Shown: positions 54,777-61,968 of the stretch, piece after piece
How positions within the stretch are numbered: position 1 is the stretch's first letter
Layout of the letters: every line of letters begins with the position of its first letter
Origin: JBMNFI01 sp050949225
GTDB lineage: Bacteria > Bacillota > Dehalobacteriia > UBA4068
DNA: 64,000 nucleotides
Direction: 5' to 3'
Assembly (NCBI GenBank): GCA_050949225.1
Contig: JBMNFI010000001.1
Span: 744,001-808,000 of the forward strand
Made by a program: the position numbers and the translations under genes
Notes under the pieces: generated by a model
Told to the model about the DNA's origin: nothing
Seen by the model: only the letters and a program-made list of their open reading frames with translations
Database searches by the model: none

Positions 54777-55529
54777 CTAACCGGGTCTTAGCAGCTTGTC
54801 ATAAACAGCGTCATACTCACTCTTAGCCTTGGGTTTAATCTCGGGTTTAGCCCGTTTACCCTTGGGCTTATCCCTTGCTTTCACCTCTGCCAAAGTACGA
54901 AGATTCTGATGCGTCCAGGACAGCAAGATGCTGTCTATGTAGCGGATAGACATCTTACCCCCTAGGACAGCTCGCCTGATGGCCTCAAAGATTAATTCCG
55001 GAGATAGATTATCCTTGTCAATCCATCCCCCGACCTTCTCAATCTCGATTGGGTTTAGCAGCCTACCAAAGTTTTTTTCAAGTTTGTGACAAATTTTTGA
55101 AAGGTCGCCGCCGCCGGTTTCGGTCTCGGTTTCGGTTTTTTCACCCTTAGTAGCGTCAGCTACTACATTATCATTTACATTAGCATTTACATTAGCATTT
55201 ACATTTACATTAACATTAGGGGTTTCTGCTGATATCCCCACTGGGGTTTTTTCTTGTAACCCCTTAGGAGGTTTTTCCTTCTTTGGGCGACCACCTTTTT
55301 TGCCATGTTTGGCACCTTTTTGACCGTCAATAAACTTCTTATTGTTGGCATCAATTTGAGGCTTAATAAGCGCAAAAATAGCCTTGACCATTCCAGTCAG
55401 ATTGTCTGGCTCAATTCCGGCTATCATGTAACCCATGACGGCATCATAAGCAATCAGACGTTCATCGTCCGGCAGCTCATTAATGGCCTCATAAAATGAT
55501 TTGTAAAATACTCCGCTGTCTCGTTCCAT
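54777..55529 (-). CDS. Phage replication protein, DUF6291 plus DnaD-like domain
   Basis: The 250-residue protein begins like DUF6291 phage proteins (FYKSFYEAINELPDDERLIAYDAVMGYM). A basic linker (GKKGGRPKKEK) and a low-complexity NVNVNANVNANV tract follow at about 105-125. The end, about 145-215 (LSPELIFEAIRRAVLGGKMSIRYIDSILLSW), is DnaD/DnaB_2-like, a helicase-loader module. The Asn/Val tract comes from a tandem DNA repeat. It lies in the early replication-recombination operon. Confidence 0.8.
   Translation of the reverse strand: MERDSGVFYKSFYEAINELPDDERLIAYDAVMGYMIAGIEPDNLTGMVKAIFALIKPQIDANNKKFIDGQKGAKHGKKGGRPKKEKPPKGLQEKTPVGISAETPNVNVNVNANVNANVNDNVVADATKGEKTETETETGGGDLSKICHKLEKNFGRLLNPIEIEKVGGWIDKDNLSPELIFEAIRRAVLGGKMSIRYIDSILLSWTHQNLRTLAEVKARDKPKGKRAKPEIKPKAKSEYDAVYDKLLRPG
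55169..55218. repeat. Short tandem repeat inside the replication protein gene
   Basis: Hexamer units of the TTTACA/TTAGCA type, including TTTACATTAGCA twice, run for about 50 bp and encode the NVNVNANV linker. Such repeats can change length by slippage in 6-bp steps without breaking the frame. Confidence 0.7.
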
Positions 55530-55541
55530 GTATCTCTACCC

Positions 55542-55739
55542 CTATTCTTCGTACCACGATATTCCATTTTTGATAAAAGCAAATGCTAATTGCAGCTCGC
55601 TAGGCTCATCTTCTTTGATAAGTTCCATTTGGTCATTAGCATAAGCATAAATTGCCATAAAGAGACGTCCTAGTTGTTCATCAGTAAGTGCGCGTAATGC
55701 CCTCATATGGCTAAACGGTATTTCAAATACTAATTTCAT
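55542..55739 (-). CDS. Short DUF6291-like phage protein
   Basis: The 65-residue protein, KLVFEIPFSHMRALRALTDEQLGRLFMAIYAYAND, resembles the N-terminal domain of the adjacent replication protein. Strong site GTAAGGGGG before the ATG. Function is unknown; possible partial duplication of the DUF6291 unit. Confidence 0.7.
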   Translation of the reverse strand: MKLVFEIPFSHMRALRALTDEQLGRLFMAIYAYANDQMELIKEDEPSELQLAFAFIKNGISWYEE

Positions 55740-55757
55740 TATTCTTACCCCCTTACC

Positions 55758-56228
55758 CTAAAATGGCAAGTCTCCTTGCTCCGATAATAAATCATCCTTA
55801 CTATCGTCAATAACTCCATCCGGAGCTTGTGAGGGATCACCTTGCGTCCCCTCCCACGGTTCATCAAAATCATTATTACTTGGGTAAGAGCCTTCCTCTG
55901 TCTTTTTGGTAGCCGGTGATAAAAACCTTACATCATCAGCAACCACTTCAGCAGCAATCCGTTTGTTGCCATCTTTGTCTTCATAATTTCTGATCTGCAA
56001 GCGTCCTTCAATCGCTGCCAGCTTGCCTTTGGCTAAGTACTTGGCGCAGTTCTCTCCCAAACCACGCCAAGCCACTATATTTATAAAATCAGTCTCTTTT
56101 TGTCCGTTAGCATTCTTAAATCTACGATCTACCGCTAGTGTAAAACCGGCCACAGCTACTCCATTTTGGGTATGCCTAAGCTCAGGATCTTTAGTTAGTC
56201 GGCCAATAAGTATAGCTCTGTTCAGCAT
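55758..56228 (-). CDS. ssb: Single-stranded DNA-binding protein
   Basis: The 156-residue OB-fold protein begins MLNRAILIGRLTKDPELR and has FINIVAWRGLGENCAKYLAKGK near 50. The acidic tail ending DLPF binds partner proteins. It lies with RecT and exonuclease and protects single strands in phage recombination. Confidence 0.93.
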   Translation of the reverse strand: MLNRAILIGRLTKDPELRHTQNGVAVAGFTLAVDRRFKNANGQKETDFINIVAWRGLGENCAKYLAKGKLAAIEGRLQIRNYEDKDGNKRIAAEVVADDVRFLSPATKKTEEGSYPSNNDFDEPWEGTQGDPSQAPDGVIDDSKDDLLSEQGDLPF

Positions 56229-57095
56229 CTATTTATCCTCCCCAATAGTCTCTATTATTTCACCCGTCTCAGCATCAACCGGCGATACAGCACTCTCTTC
56301 TGCCGGCTCCGGGGTAATATCTATTGCATCATCCGGTACCATGCTCATATCGTCTGAAATCTCTGTTTTGATACTTTCATCGGCCACCAATCCACGAGTA
56401 AAGTCTGATTTAAGGGGAGCATATTTCAACACTCTTTTAAGTACCGTCTTCTTGGCCATTTCTTCAAAGTTCTTTGTCCAAGGACTGTAAGGGCTGCTGT
56501 AGCTCTGACTGTACTTTTTGGCATGAGCTCTTACATCCTCAATACTCATCACCTCAAAACCATGACCGCCTTTTTCCGTTTTAAAGACAGCATAAAAGGC
56601 TATCGGCTCGCCACGGTCTGACATGGCCGGCACATGTATTAATTTTGGATCCAGTCCATATTCATAACTGAAATCATCATTTGCATACACTGTCTGTGCT
56701 TGAATAACTGTCACATCAGAGCGATAAGCAAGGTCGATAAGGCCTTTATACCCCAACTGGAATTGACACTCCAGAACGCCCTTGTTTTTCTTGTTTTTGT
56801 ACGGAATAAGGTATGCTTGTCCTAGCGGAGTGTTTGGCTCAAGACCTAACTGCGCCGCTGTCATCATGGCCCCAAGGAAGCTTTTAGGAGTTGTTTTTTC
56901 TAACTCTGGATTAGTAGATAGAGCCGACAAGGTGATGCGTGTAAATCTTTCAGGGGTCATCACCGAAGGCAATGCCCTATTGATTTCTCCCTGCATTCTC
57001 TCTACATAATCCTTCATGGTGCTACCACCGCTTTTGGCGGCCACTGTTTTATTTCTTACTGCTTGAGTAATCGTTGTATTTGTATTTGTAGCCAT
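56229..57095 (-). CDS. recT: RecT-family single-strand annealing protein
   Basis: The start at 57095 (MATNTNTTITQAV) overlaps the exonuclease stop by one base and follows AAGGGAGGT; the open frame extends 51 bp further. The 288-residue protein has SFLGAMMTAAQLGLEPNTPLGQAYLIPY near 70-97 and FQLGYKGLIDLAYRS near 110, typical of RecT. It anneals the single strands made by the exonuclease. Confidence 0.93.
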   Translation of the reverse strand: MATNTNTTITQAVRNKTVAAKSGGSTMKDYVERMQGEINRALPSVMTPERFTRITLSALSTNPELEKTTPKSFLGAMMTAAQLGLEPNTPLGQAYLIPYKNKKNKGVLECQFQLGYKGLIDLAYRSDVTVIQAQTVYANDDFSYEYGLDPKLIHVPAMSDRGEPIAFYAVFKTEKGGHGFEVMSIEDVRAHAKKYSQSYSSPYSPWTKNFEEMAKKTVLKRVLKYAPLKSDFTRGLVADESIKTEISDDMSMVPDDAIDITPEPAEESAVSPVDAETGEIIETIGEDK

Positions 57096-58006
57096 TATTT
57101 TACCTCCCTTATTCTCATTACTCTTGATGTGCTTGTTTTTAAACAATCCGATATATCTAAATCGGGGTATTTCTCCAGCAATAGGCCCTTATCTAGGCTG
57201 TTTCTCGTTTGGGGTTTCCATGTCACCTTGTAGCCGTCGGTTATGCCGACCTCAAGGGCCCCCAATTCTTGCTGTAAGGTCTGCTTAATTAGTTCTTGTT
57301 GCTGCTTTTTATCTTTGATTTCAGCAGCAAGATCAAAATAGTCACTTAACAATTCCCCTCTGCCGAATAGATCTATAGCCCCTTCTTCGTCCGATTCCCT
57401 ATAAATGAACTCTAGGGCCTCTCCTGTGGGATCCAAACCGTCAACGCCTGGAGGGGTTTCGGTTTCAACATAGTCCTTCCAAAAGGATCCCTCTTCACTC
57501 ATCAGTGATTCAATTTCTTTCTCATCCCTCTCGATTTCAAAAACGTGAAACTGCTTACCCAAGACCAACACTGCCAAATACCATTTGTCCGCTCCCGTAA
57601 CTGCCATATAATGCACACACTGGCAATAATAAGTCGCCGGATATTCGCCTTTGGCAAACTGTTTCAGGTTAAGTGTTGCTGTAGTCTTACACTCCAACCC
57701 TGCATTCTCACCAACAATCATCCTGTCCACATTGGCCAACGCCCAAGGGTAGTCTTTGCTGTGGATAATTTTGTTGTTGCGCCTGACCTTTTTTCCCGTC
57801 TCTTCGCAAAATCGCTTAGCAACATAATCTTCCAGATCTCTGCCTTGTCGCATGGATTCATTGTCCTCTTTTTCGGGTAACAGGTCTAGTTTATCGGCCC
57901 ACACGCTATAGGGTGTTTCGTATGGATTAAGCCCTAAGATGGCAGCAGCATCACTACCGCCAAGCCCCTTTTTGCGGGCAGCAAGCCATTCATCATGAGT
58001 CATCAT
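57095..58006 (-). CDS. YqaJ-type (lambda-like) phage exonuclease
   Basis: The protein of about 303 residues has the YqaJ recombinase motifs RKKGLGGSDAAAILGLNPYETPYSVW near 10-35, ENAGLECKTTA near 100 with catalytic Glu and Lys, and the CQCVHYMAVTG segment. It resects double-stranded DNA ends for RecT. The start is placed at 58006, 8 bp after AAGGGAG; ATGs at 58012 and 58003 are alternatives. It overlaps the upstream zinc-ribbon gene. Confidence 0.9.
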   Translation of the reverse strand: MMTHDEWLAARKKGLGGSDAAAILGLNPYETPYSVWADKLDLLPEKEDNESMRQGRDLEDYVAKRFCEETGKKVRRNNKIIHSKDYPWALANVDRMIVGENAGLECKTTATLNLKQFAKGEYPATYYCQCVHYMAVTGADKWYLAVLVLGKQFHVFEIERDEKEIESLMSEEGSFWKDYVETETPPGVDGLDPTGEALEFIYRESDEEGAIDLFGRGELLSDYFDLAAEIKDKKQQQELIKQTLQQELGALEVGITDGYKVTWKPQTRNSLDKGLLLEKYPDLDISDCLKTSTSRVMRIREVK

Positions 58007-58145
58007 CTTCATGGCTCCCTTCTTCCCATTTCGTGGCTGCCCCTCCGCAATATGGACAACCCCATAGTTCTTCCCCGTGATCTTCTCGCCATTCTATGGG
58101 CTCATCAAATCCTTTTTCACAATCTCCGCATCTATATTCAGTCAT
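57993..58145 (-). CDS. 50-residue zinc-ribbon phage protein
   Basis: A short gene starts at ATG 58145 after TGGAGGATTG and ends inside the exonuclease gene. It encodes MTEYRCGDCEKGFDEP and, later, LWGCPYCGGAATKWE, so four cysteines form a CGDC...CPYC ribbon. The tail is acidic. Function is unknown; good ribosome site and motif make it credible. Confidence 0.75.
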   Translation of the reverse strand: MTEYRCGDCEKGFDEPIEWREDHGEELWGCPYCGGAATKWEEGSHEDDDS

Positions 58146-58162
58146 ATTTGACAATCCTCCAA

Positions 58163-58255
58163 TCAGTATGTATAATTTAAGTATCTTTGTTTTTGCCGTT
58201 CATCGGCTGCCGTCTTGTGTCTGCAAGGCGGCTTTTTTACTATGTGGATGTTCAT
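58163..58255 (-). CDS. 30-residue phage ORF
   Basis: ATG 58255 has TAGGAGGTGA just upstream. It encodes a basic peptide (MNIHIVKKPPCRHKTAADER...). It overlaps a plus-strand terminator-like hairpin at 58207-58236, so it may be coincidental. Confidence 0.4.
   Translation of the reverse strand: MNIHIVKKPPCRHKTAADERQKQRYLNYTY
58207..58238 (+). terminator. Plus-strand intrinsic terminator inside early phage operon
   Basis: GCCGTCTTG (58210-58218) pairs with CAAGGCGGC (58225-58233) with one wobble and is followed by TTTTTT. It points against the surrounding minus-strand genes, so it may stop antisense transcription. Confidence 0.5.
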
Positions 58256-58267
58256 GTATCTCACCTC

Positions 58268-58399
58268 CTAAAACAATAGACCTCTGACAACTTGTCCACC
58301 TATGTATAACAAAACAACCACAATAATGATCTTGCAAATAAGGTCTCCTACACTGCTTTCCATGGCTGCAATTATGCGGTCAGTGAATTTGTCAAACAT
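58268..58399 (-). CDS. 43-residue single-pass membrane phage protein
   Basis: ATG 58399 follows GGAGGTAGA. The peptide (MFDKFTDRIIAAMESS, then ICKIIIVVVLLYIGGQ) has a short amphipathic start and one hydrophobic segment near residues 22-36. The site and context support it; function is unknown. Confidence 0.6.
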   Translation of the reverse strand: MFDKFTDRIIAAMESSVGDLICKIIIVVVLLYIGGQVVRGLLF

Positions 58400-58469
58400 T
58401 GTTCTCTACCTCCATTTCCATTGATTTGATCAGGTCGTCTATTAGTGTCTCAATAAAAGGCTTGTCCAT
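58392..58469 (-). CDS. 25-residue phage ORF
   Basis: A short frame (MDKPFIETLIDDLIKSMEME...) overlaps the next ORF start by 8 bp. Its ribosome site is distant (GGGAGGA about 15 bp upstream), so it is uncertain. Confidence 0.35.
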   Translation of the reverse strand: MDKPFIETLIDDLIKSMEMEVENNV

Positions 58470-58470
58470 T

Positions 58471-58758
58471 TTAGTAGCCCAAATCCTCCCTGATAGATGG
58501 CGACATTTTGACCTTCTTGTTCTGTGTTGTTTTAGACTGAGTTACTTTAGGACGGAACGTGAACCATATTCTTTCAGCAACATCCTCAAAATGGTACAGC
58601 TTAGCATTTCCTTTTTTCTCCTCTGTTGCGGGAAGCTTATCCATCATTTTACGTGCTTTATCACGGGATACTCCCAGATATCGTGCAATCGCTGATAAAG
58701 ATAGCACTCGTCCACATTCCGCATGGATGTCCTTGGCTATGCTTGCTTTGGTTGTCAT
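58471..58758 (-). CDS. Small HTH DNA-binding phage protein
   Basis: The 95-residue protein starts after AGGAGGTGAG. SLSAIARYLGVSRDKARKMMDKLP at 20-42 is a helix-turn-helix, followed by a wing-like YHFEDVAERIW and a basic tail. Probably an excisionase- or accessory-regulator-type protein of the early region. Confidence 0.7.
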   Translation of the reverse strand: MTTKASIAKDIHAECGRVLSLSAIARYLGVSRDKARKMMDKLPATEEKKGNAKLYHFEDVAERIWFTFRPKVTQSKTTQNKKVKMSPSIREDLGY

Positions 58759-58792
58759 TGTTTCTCACCTCCTCATAGGCTTTGCTTTTTAG

Positions 58793-58993
58793 TTATCCGC
58801 CTTGCGCTTCATCTTCATAAAACAGCTGCCAGTCGAAATCTAATACGGTGGCTATTTTTTTTGCTGTTGCTACCGAGGGTTTTCGTCTTTCCAATTCAAG
58901 ATCAATATAGTAATAACGGGATATCCCACACATTACAGCAGCCTCCGCTTGCGTTAACCCCATATCTAACCTTTTCTTTTTCATTTGTTCCAT
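58793..58993 (-). CDS. Cro/CI-type XRE regulator
   Basis: The 66-residue protein has an XRE helix-turn-helix (LTQAEAAVMCGISRYYYIDLE). AAAGGA lies 9 bp before the ATG at 58993; an ATG at 59002 touches that site. It is the first gene of the leftward early operon, divergent from the 59109 gene. It may be a Cro-like control protein. Confidence 0.75.
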   Translation of the reverse strand: MEQMKKKRLDMGLTQAEAAVMCGISRYYYIDLELERRKPSVATAKKIATVLDFDWQLFYEDEAQGG

Positions 58994-59032
58994 TGCATAC
59001 ATTCCTTTCTATACCATATGTTGTGCTTTTAG

Positions 59033-59061
59033 TTGACGCAATATAATATATGCAGTATAAT
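59033..59061 (+). promoter_or_regulatory. Promoter of the 59109 gene
   Basis: TTGACG (59033-59038), 17-bp spacer, perfect TATAAT (59056-59061), 48 bp before the ATG. Confidence 0.7.
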
Positions 59062-59108
59062 TGTTTGATAGCTTATCCTGAAACAATTCTCGAGAGGAAG
59101 TTTTCCAA

Positions 59109-59705
59109 ATGAATAATAAATTATATATGTCAAAAGAAATACAAGCACAGTTATTGCAAATAAACGAGATCAACAATTTCGTAAAGCCTCTAATTGATGT
59201 GATGTCTTGTAACCTAATGTTTAAGCACCAGAATGAGGAACTAAAAAAGAGTATTGAACATATTGTAAAAGCAATGGAAGATCTGCAGACCCCTCTTATT
59301 CAATTTGCTAATATCTATAATGAATCTATGAAAGAATTATGTGATCAAATTTCAAAAATAGATTTAGTGAAAACTATACCTAGTGAATCTGTAGAAAAAA
59401 TTAAAAACATAACTACTAACCTTGATGATTGCCTAAGCAACACATTAGAAAACAAAAGTCTACTGGTATCAAAAGAAATTAAAAAAACTATTGTAACAAC
59501 CAAACAAAAAAAGGAAATGTCTTTTAATGACTTAATCACATTGCTAATGTTTATCATTGCGCTAGTTACAATGTTGCAGGGATTTTTCCCCGACAACAAA
59601 GATCTGGAAAAAACAATATACGCCTCTTATTCGGAGATTGAAAAAACTATTAAGATTGAGGCAGATAATCTATCTAGTAAAATTGAAGATCATATTAGCA
59701 ACTAA
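59109..59705 (+). CDS. Coiled-coil membrane protein, lysogenic cargo, function unknown
   Basis: The 198-residue protein has long helical, heptad-rich stretches at about 10-120. One hydrophobic segment (LITLLMFIIALVTMLQGFF) near 145-163 is followed by a charged tail. I do not recognise a family. It has its own near-consensus promoter and a GAGAGGAAG ribosome site and runs against the lytic operon, so it is probably expressed in the lysogen. Superinfection exclusion or abortive infection is a plausible role but only inference. Confidence 0.7.
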   Translation: MNNKLYMSKEIQAQLLQINEINNFVKPLIDVMSCNLMFKHQNEELKKSIEHIVKAMEDLQTPLIQFANIYNESMKELCDQISKIDLVKTIPSESVEKIKNITTNLDDCLSNTLENKSLLVSKEIKKTIVTTKQKKEMSFNDLITLLMFIIALVTMLQGFFPDNKDLEKTIYASYSEIEKTIKIEADNLSSKIEDHISN

Positions 59706-59804
59706 CATTCCTAAAGTTATCGACATTAAAATCAGTGATACGGGGCTCTCTTTATCAATTTTCATCTTTCCTACCTCCTCTGTTTTGCTTTTTAGGGTTT
59801 TTGT

Positions 59805-60023
59805 TTACGCTTTGTGTACATTGTTAGTAAAAAAAAGATCCTCTACACTTGTACTATAATACTTAGCAAAAGCTATTTTTATCTCATCTCTTGGAACACG
59901 GCTCCCATTTTCATACATACATATGGCGGATAAGCTTATACCAAGATCCTTTGCCACTTCTTTTTGGGTCTTTGCCCCTCGTAATTGAGCTAACCGCTTC
60001 CCTATAGTTTTTTTGTTTATCAT
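59805..60023 (-). CDS. XRE-family phage regulator
   Basis: The start at 60023 (MINKKTIGKRL) follows GGGGGTGAA; the longer frame upstream covers operator DNA. The 72-residue HTH protein (TQKEVAKDLGISLSAICMYENGSRVPRDE) is divergent from the repressor at 60166, as in a cI/cro pair. It is probably the Cro-like partner. Confidence 0.8.
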   Translation of the reverse strand: MINKKTIGKRLAQLRGAKTQKEVAKDLGISLSAICMYENGSRVPRDEIKIAFAKYYSTSVEDLFFTNNVHKA

Positions 60024-60047
60024 TTTAGAATTCACCCCCGACTTGTT

Positions 60048-60137
60048 CACGTTTCGTGTATGTATGCAGCTTAGCACGTCTCTCTTTTTATGTCAACACT
60101 TTTTGTGAACTTTTGTTGTTTTTTCTCACGAAGTGTG
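60048..60137. promoter_or_regulatory. Lysogeny-switch operator region with three CAC..GTG repeats
   Basis: Three inverted repeats occur between the two divergent regulators: CACGTTTCGTG (60048-60058), CACTTTTTGTG (60097-60107) and CACGAAGTGTG (60127-60137). A minus-strand TTGACA lies at 60091-60096 inside the region. The layout fits a repressor-controlled bidirectional switch. Confidence 0.6.
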
Positions 60138-60165
60138 ATATTGTGTTGTAAAAGAAGGTGATATT

Positions 60166-60567
60166 ATGTCATTTGCAAATGTCTTTAAAACATTACGAAT
60201 AAAAAAAGAGTTAACTCAAGATCAATTAGCTAAACAACTTAAAATTTCAAAAAGTGCTATTAGTATGTATGAAAACGGAAATAGAGAGCCAGATTTCGAA
60301 ACATTAGAAATTATTGCGGATTTCTTTAATGTATCAATGGATGTTTTACTTGATAAAAAACCCCTGCCCCTCGCCCCTCTTGACAATGAAATAGATAAAA
60401 AGTTAGATGCCCCCGTCTATGATGAGGCCTTGGAGATCATGCGTGAAATGTACGAACGCCCTGAGCTGCGAGCTTTATTTAAAACATCAAAAAAAGTAAA
60501 ACCGGAAAGCATAAAAGCAGTAGATGAGTTATTAAAAAAAATGGCAGGTGAGGATAATGATGAGTGA
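60166..60567 (+). CDS. CI-like XRE phage repressor
   Basis: The 133-residue protein starts after AAGAAGGTG. The N-terminal XRE domain (ELTQDQLAKQLKISKSAISMYENGNREPDFETLEIIADFFNVSMD) at 14-60 is followed by a proline-rich linker and a helical C-terminus (EALEIMREMYERPELRALFK), not a peptidase domain. Adjacent is a mini-ImmA-like gene, typical of ImmA/ImmR-like control. It is probably the lysogeny repressor. Confidence 0.85.
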   Translation: MSFANVFKTLRIKKELTQDQLAKQLKISKSAISMYENGNREPDFETLEIIADFFNVSMDVLLDKKPLPLAPLDNEIDKKLDAPVYDEALEIMREMYERPELRALFKTSKKVKPESIKAVDELLKKMAGEDNDE

Positions 60568-60765
60568 TGATATTGTAATCAGGCTAACAAAGCTGCCTCC
60601 CGGCATTAAAGGATTTGTATCTCCATCCAATGATGGAGTTTATAATATATATGTTGATGCAACACTGGCAGTTGATCAGCAAAAAAAATCATCAAGCATG
60701 AGATCCAACATATAAATAGAAATGATTTTTATAGCGGGAAGGAAATTGAAGAAGTAGAAAAATAA
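60557..60765 (+). pseudogene. Mini ImmA/IrrE-like peptidase gene split by a -1 frameshift at A8
   Basis: The frame from the ATG at 60560 (ribosome site GGTGAGG) gives MSDDIVIRLTKLPPGIKGFV...DATLAVDQQKK, then goes to a stop at 60713. At the run of eight A (60681-60688) the frame shifts by -1, and the shifted frame reads IIKHEIQHINRNDFYSGKEIEEVEK to a stop at 60763. The HEIQH motif is the metal site of ImmA/IrrE peptidases, which cleave a partner repressor. Together they form a compact protein of about 69 residues. It may be a mutation, or slippage at the A run may restore it. Confidence 0.6.
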
Positions 60766-60782
60766 AAAATGGGGGGATAAAA

Positions 60783-61829
60783 ATGAAAAAGCCGCACATC
60801 ATTGTAGTTGTTATATTTTGTACCTTGCTGTTGTTTGGTTGTAGTGCTAATAATGTAACAATCACCTTGCCAGCAGGATTCATGGGCAAAGAGATCATTA
60901 ATCAAAAAACCTTCGAGCAAGAAGATGGCGTTGTTTCTATTATAAAAAATGATGATAACACAATCACCATCACCTTGACCAAGGCAAAACATAAAGAGCT
61001 TCTGGCCACATATAAAGCGTCAATAGATGAAACTATTGATGAATTAGTGGAAGGTGAAACTACCCCGTACATATTGTCTGTTACTTATGATGAGGACTGT
61101 ACCGAATTTGAGGTGACGGTAGATCGTAAAGGTTACGAATCCGCTTTTCTAGAAATGACGCCTTTCCTACTTGGGATATCCGGTGGGTTTTATCAACGAC
61201 TCAATGGCGTGGAGAATCCAAGTGTAGTAATCAACTTCAAAGATGAAACCTCTGGCGAAATCTTTAATACTGTCAATTATCCTCCAGAGGATCAACAGAC
61301 AGAGACTGTCGGAACAAATGAAACAGTAGATGCCTCTAAACGCACAAGCACACACAGTATGGGCGATACTGCGAGCTTAAATGACTGGGAGATAAACATA
61401 GGTGGTGTGGAGGTTATAACGGAGAACGATGAAGTCCACCCAGAATACCTTCCAGAGAGGGGGCAATCTTACGTACAGCTATATATGTTCGTCGAAAATA
61501 ACGGAACAGAAGCCAATACTTTTTTGCCGACGGTAAGCTCAAATTCTGATATCCAAATCAAAGTAAGGTATAGAGATAAATACAATTATTCGCCAACCTT
61601 TTTCTTAGATGAAGAGGGAAATGCGTTTATGTATGATAAATTCATGAATCCTTTGTCTTCGGTATCAGGGTCTGTTATTTTTAAGATACCTAATGAAGTT
61701 TTAGATGAGGGCAAAAATGAGTTACAGATAATAATTACTGAAAAATCACAAATAGCAATATTTGACTTGGATTTGAGTTATGATCCGCTTGAAGGTCTTG
61801 ATCCAGACCAACTTAACCAAGACGAATAA
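60783..61829 (+). CDS. Secreted lipoprotein, DUF4352-like, prophage cargo
   Basis: The 348-residue protein has a lipoprotein signal (MKKPHIIVVVIFCTLLLFGC, lipid-bearing Cys20). The C-terminal part, about 195-335 (HSMGDTASLNDWEINIGGVEVI, VQLYMFVENNGTEANTFLPTVS), resembles the DUF4352/TRF2-like beta-sandwich of cell-surface lipoproteins. It lies between the repressor and integrase on the integrase strand, a typical lysogenic-conversion position. Its role is unknown. Confidence 0.8.
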   Translation: MKKPHIIVVVIFCTLLLFGCSANNVTITLPAGFMGKEIINQKTFEQEDGVVSIIKNDDNTITITLTKAKHKELLATYKASIDETIDELVEGETTPYILSVTYDEDCTEFEVTVDRKGYESAFLEMTPFLLGISGGFYQRLNGVENPSVVINFKDETSGEIFNTVNYPPEDQQTETVGTNETVDASKRTSTHSMGDTASLNDWEINIGGVEVITENDEVHPEYLPERGQSYVQLYMFVENNGTEANTFLPTVSSNSDIQIKVRYRDKYNYSPTFFLDEEGNAFMYDKFMNPLSSVSGSVIFKIPNEVLDEGKNELQIIITEKSQIAIFDLDLSYDPLEGLDPDQLNQDE

Positions 61830-61837
61830 CCAAATAA

Positions 61838-61880
61838 AAAAAGACCCCATCAGTGCGGGAACACCGATGAGGTCATGTGA
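61838..61880 (+). terminator. Hairpin after the lipoprotein gene
   Basis: GACCCCATC and GATGAGGTC arms pair with one mismatch and a 14-nt loop; it follows the lipoprotein stop. Confidence 0.5.
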
Positions 61881-61882
61881 TA

Positions 61883-61968
61883 GGAGTGCAAGCGCTATAC
61901 TTACTCTCTTCAACAAGATAAGTATATCATTTTAGCACTCCTGCAGTCAAGAAAGGAGTGCTTTTGTC
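61883..61968 (+). promoter_or_regulatory. Alternative-pairing leader covering the integrase ribosome site
   Basis: AGGAGTGC occurs at 61882-61889 and again at 61954-61961, where it is the ribosome site of the integrase. Between them GCACTCCT (61935-61942) can pair with either copy, and a separate ATACTTA/TAAGTAT hairpin lies at 61898-61926. Pairing with the second copy hides the ribosome site and makes a stem followed by TTTTGTC. Confidence 0.55.

Noticed and set aside
55160..55220. Repeats that at first sight recall a CRISPR-like array
   Set aside because: Units are only 6-12 bp without spacers and encode an Asn/Val linker in frame.
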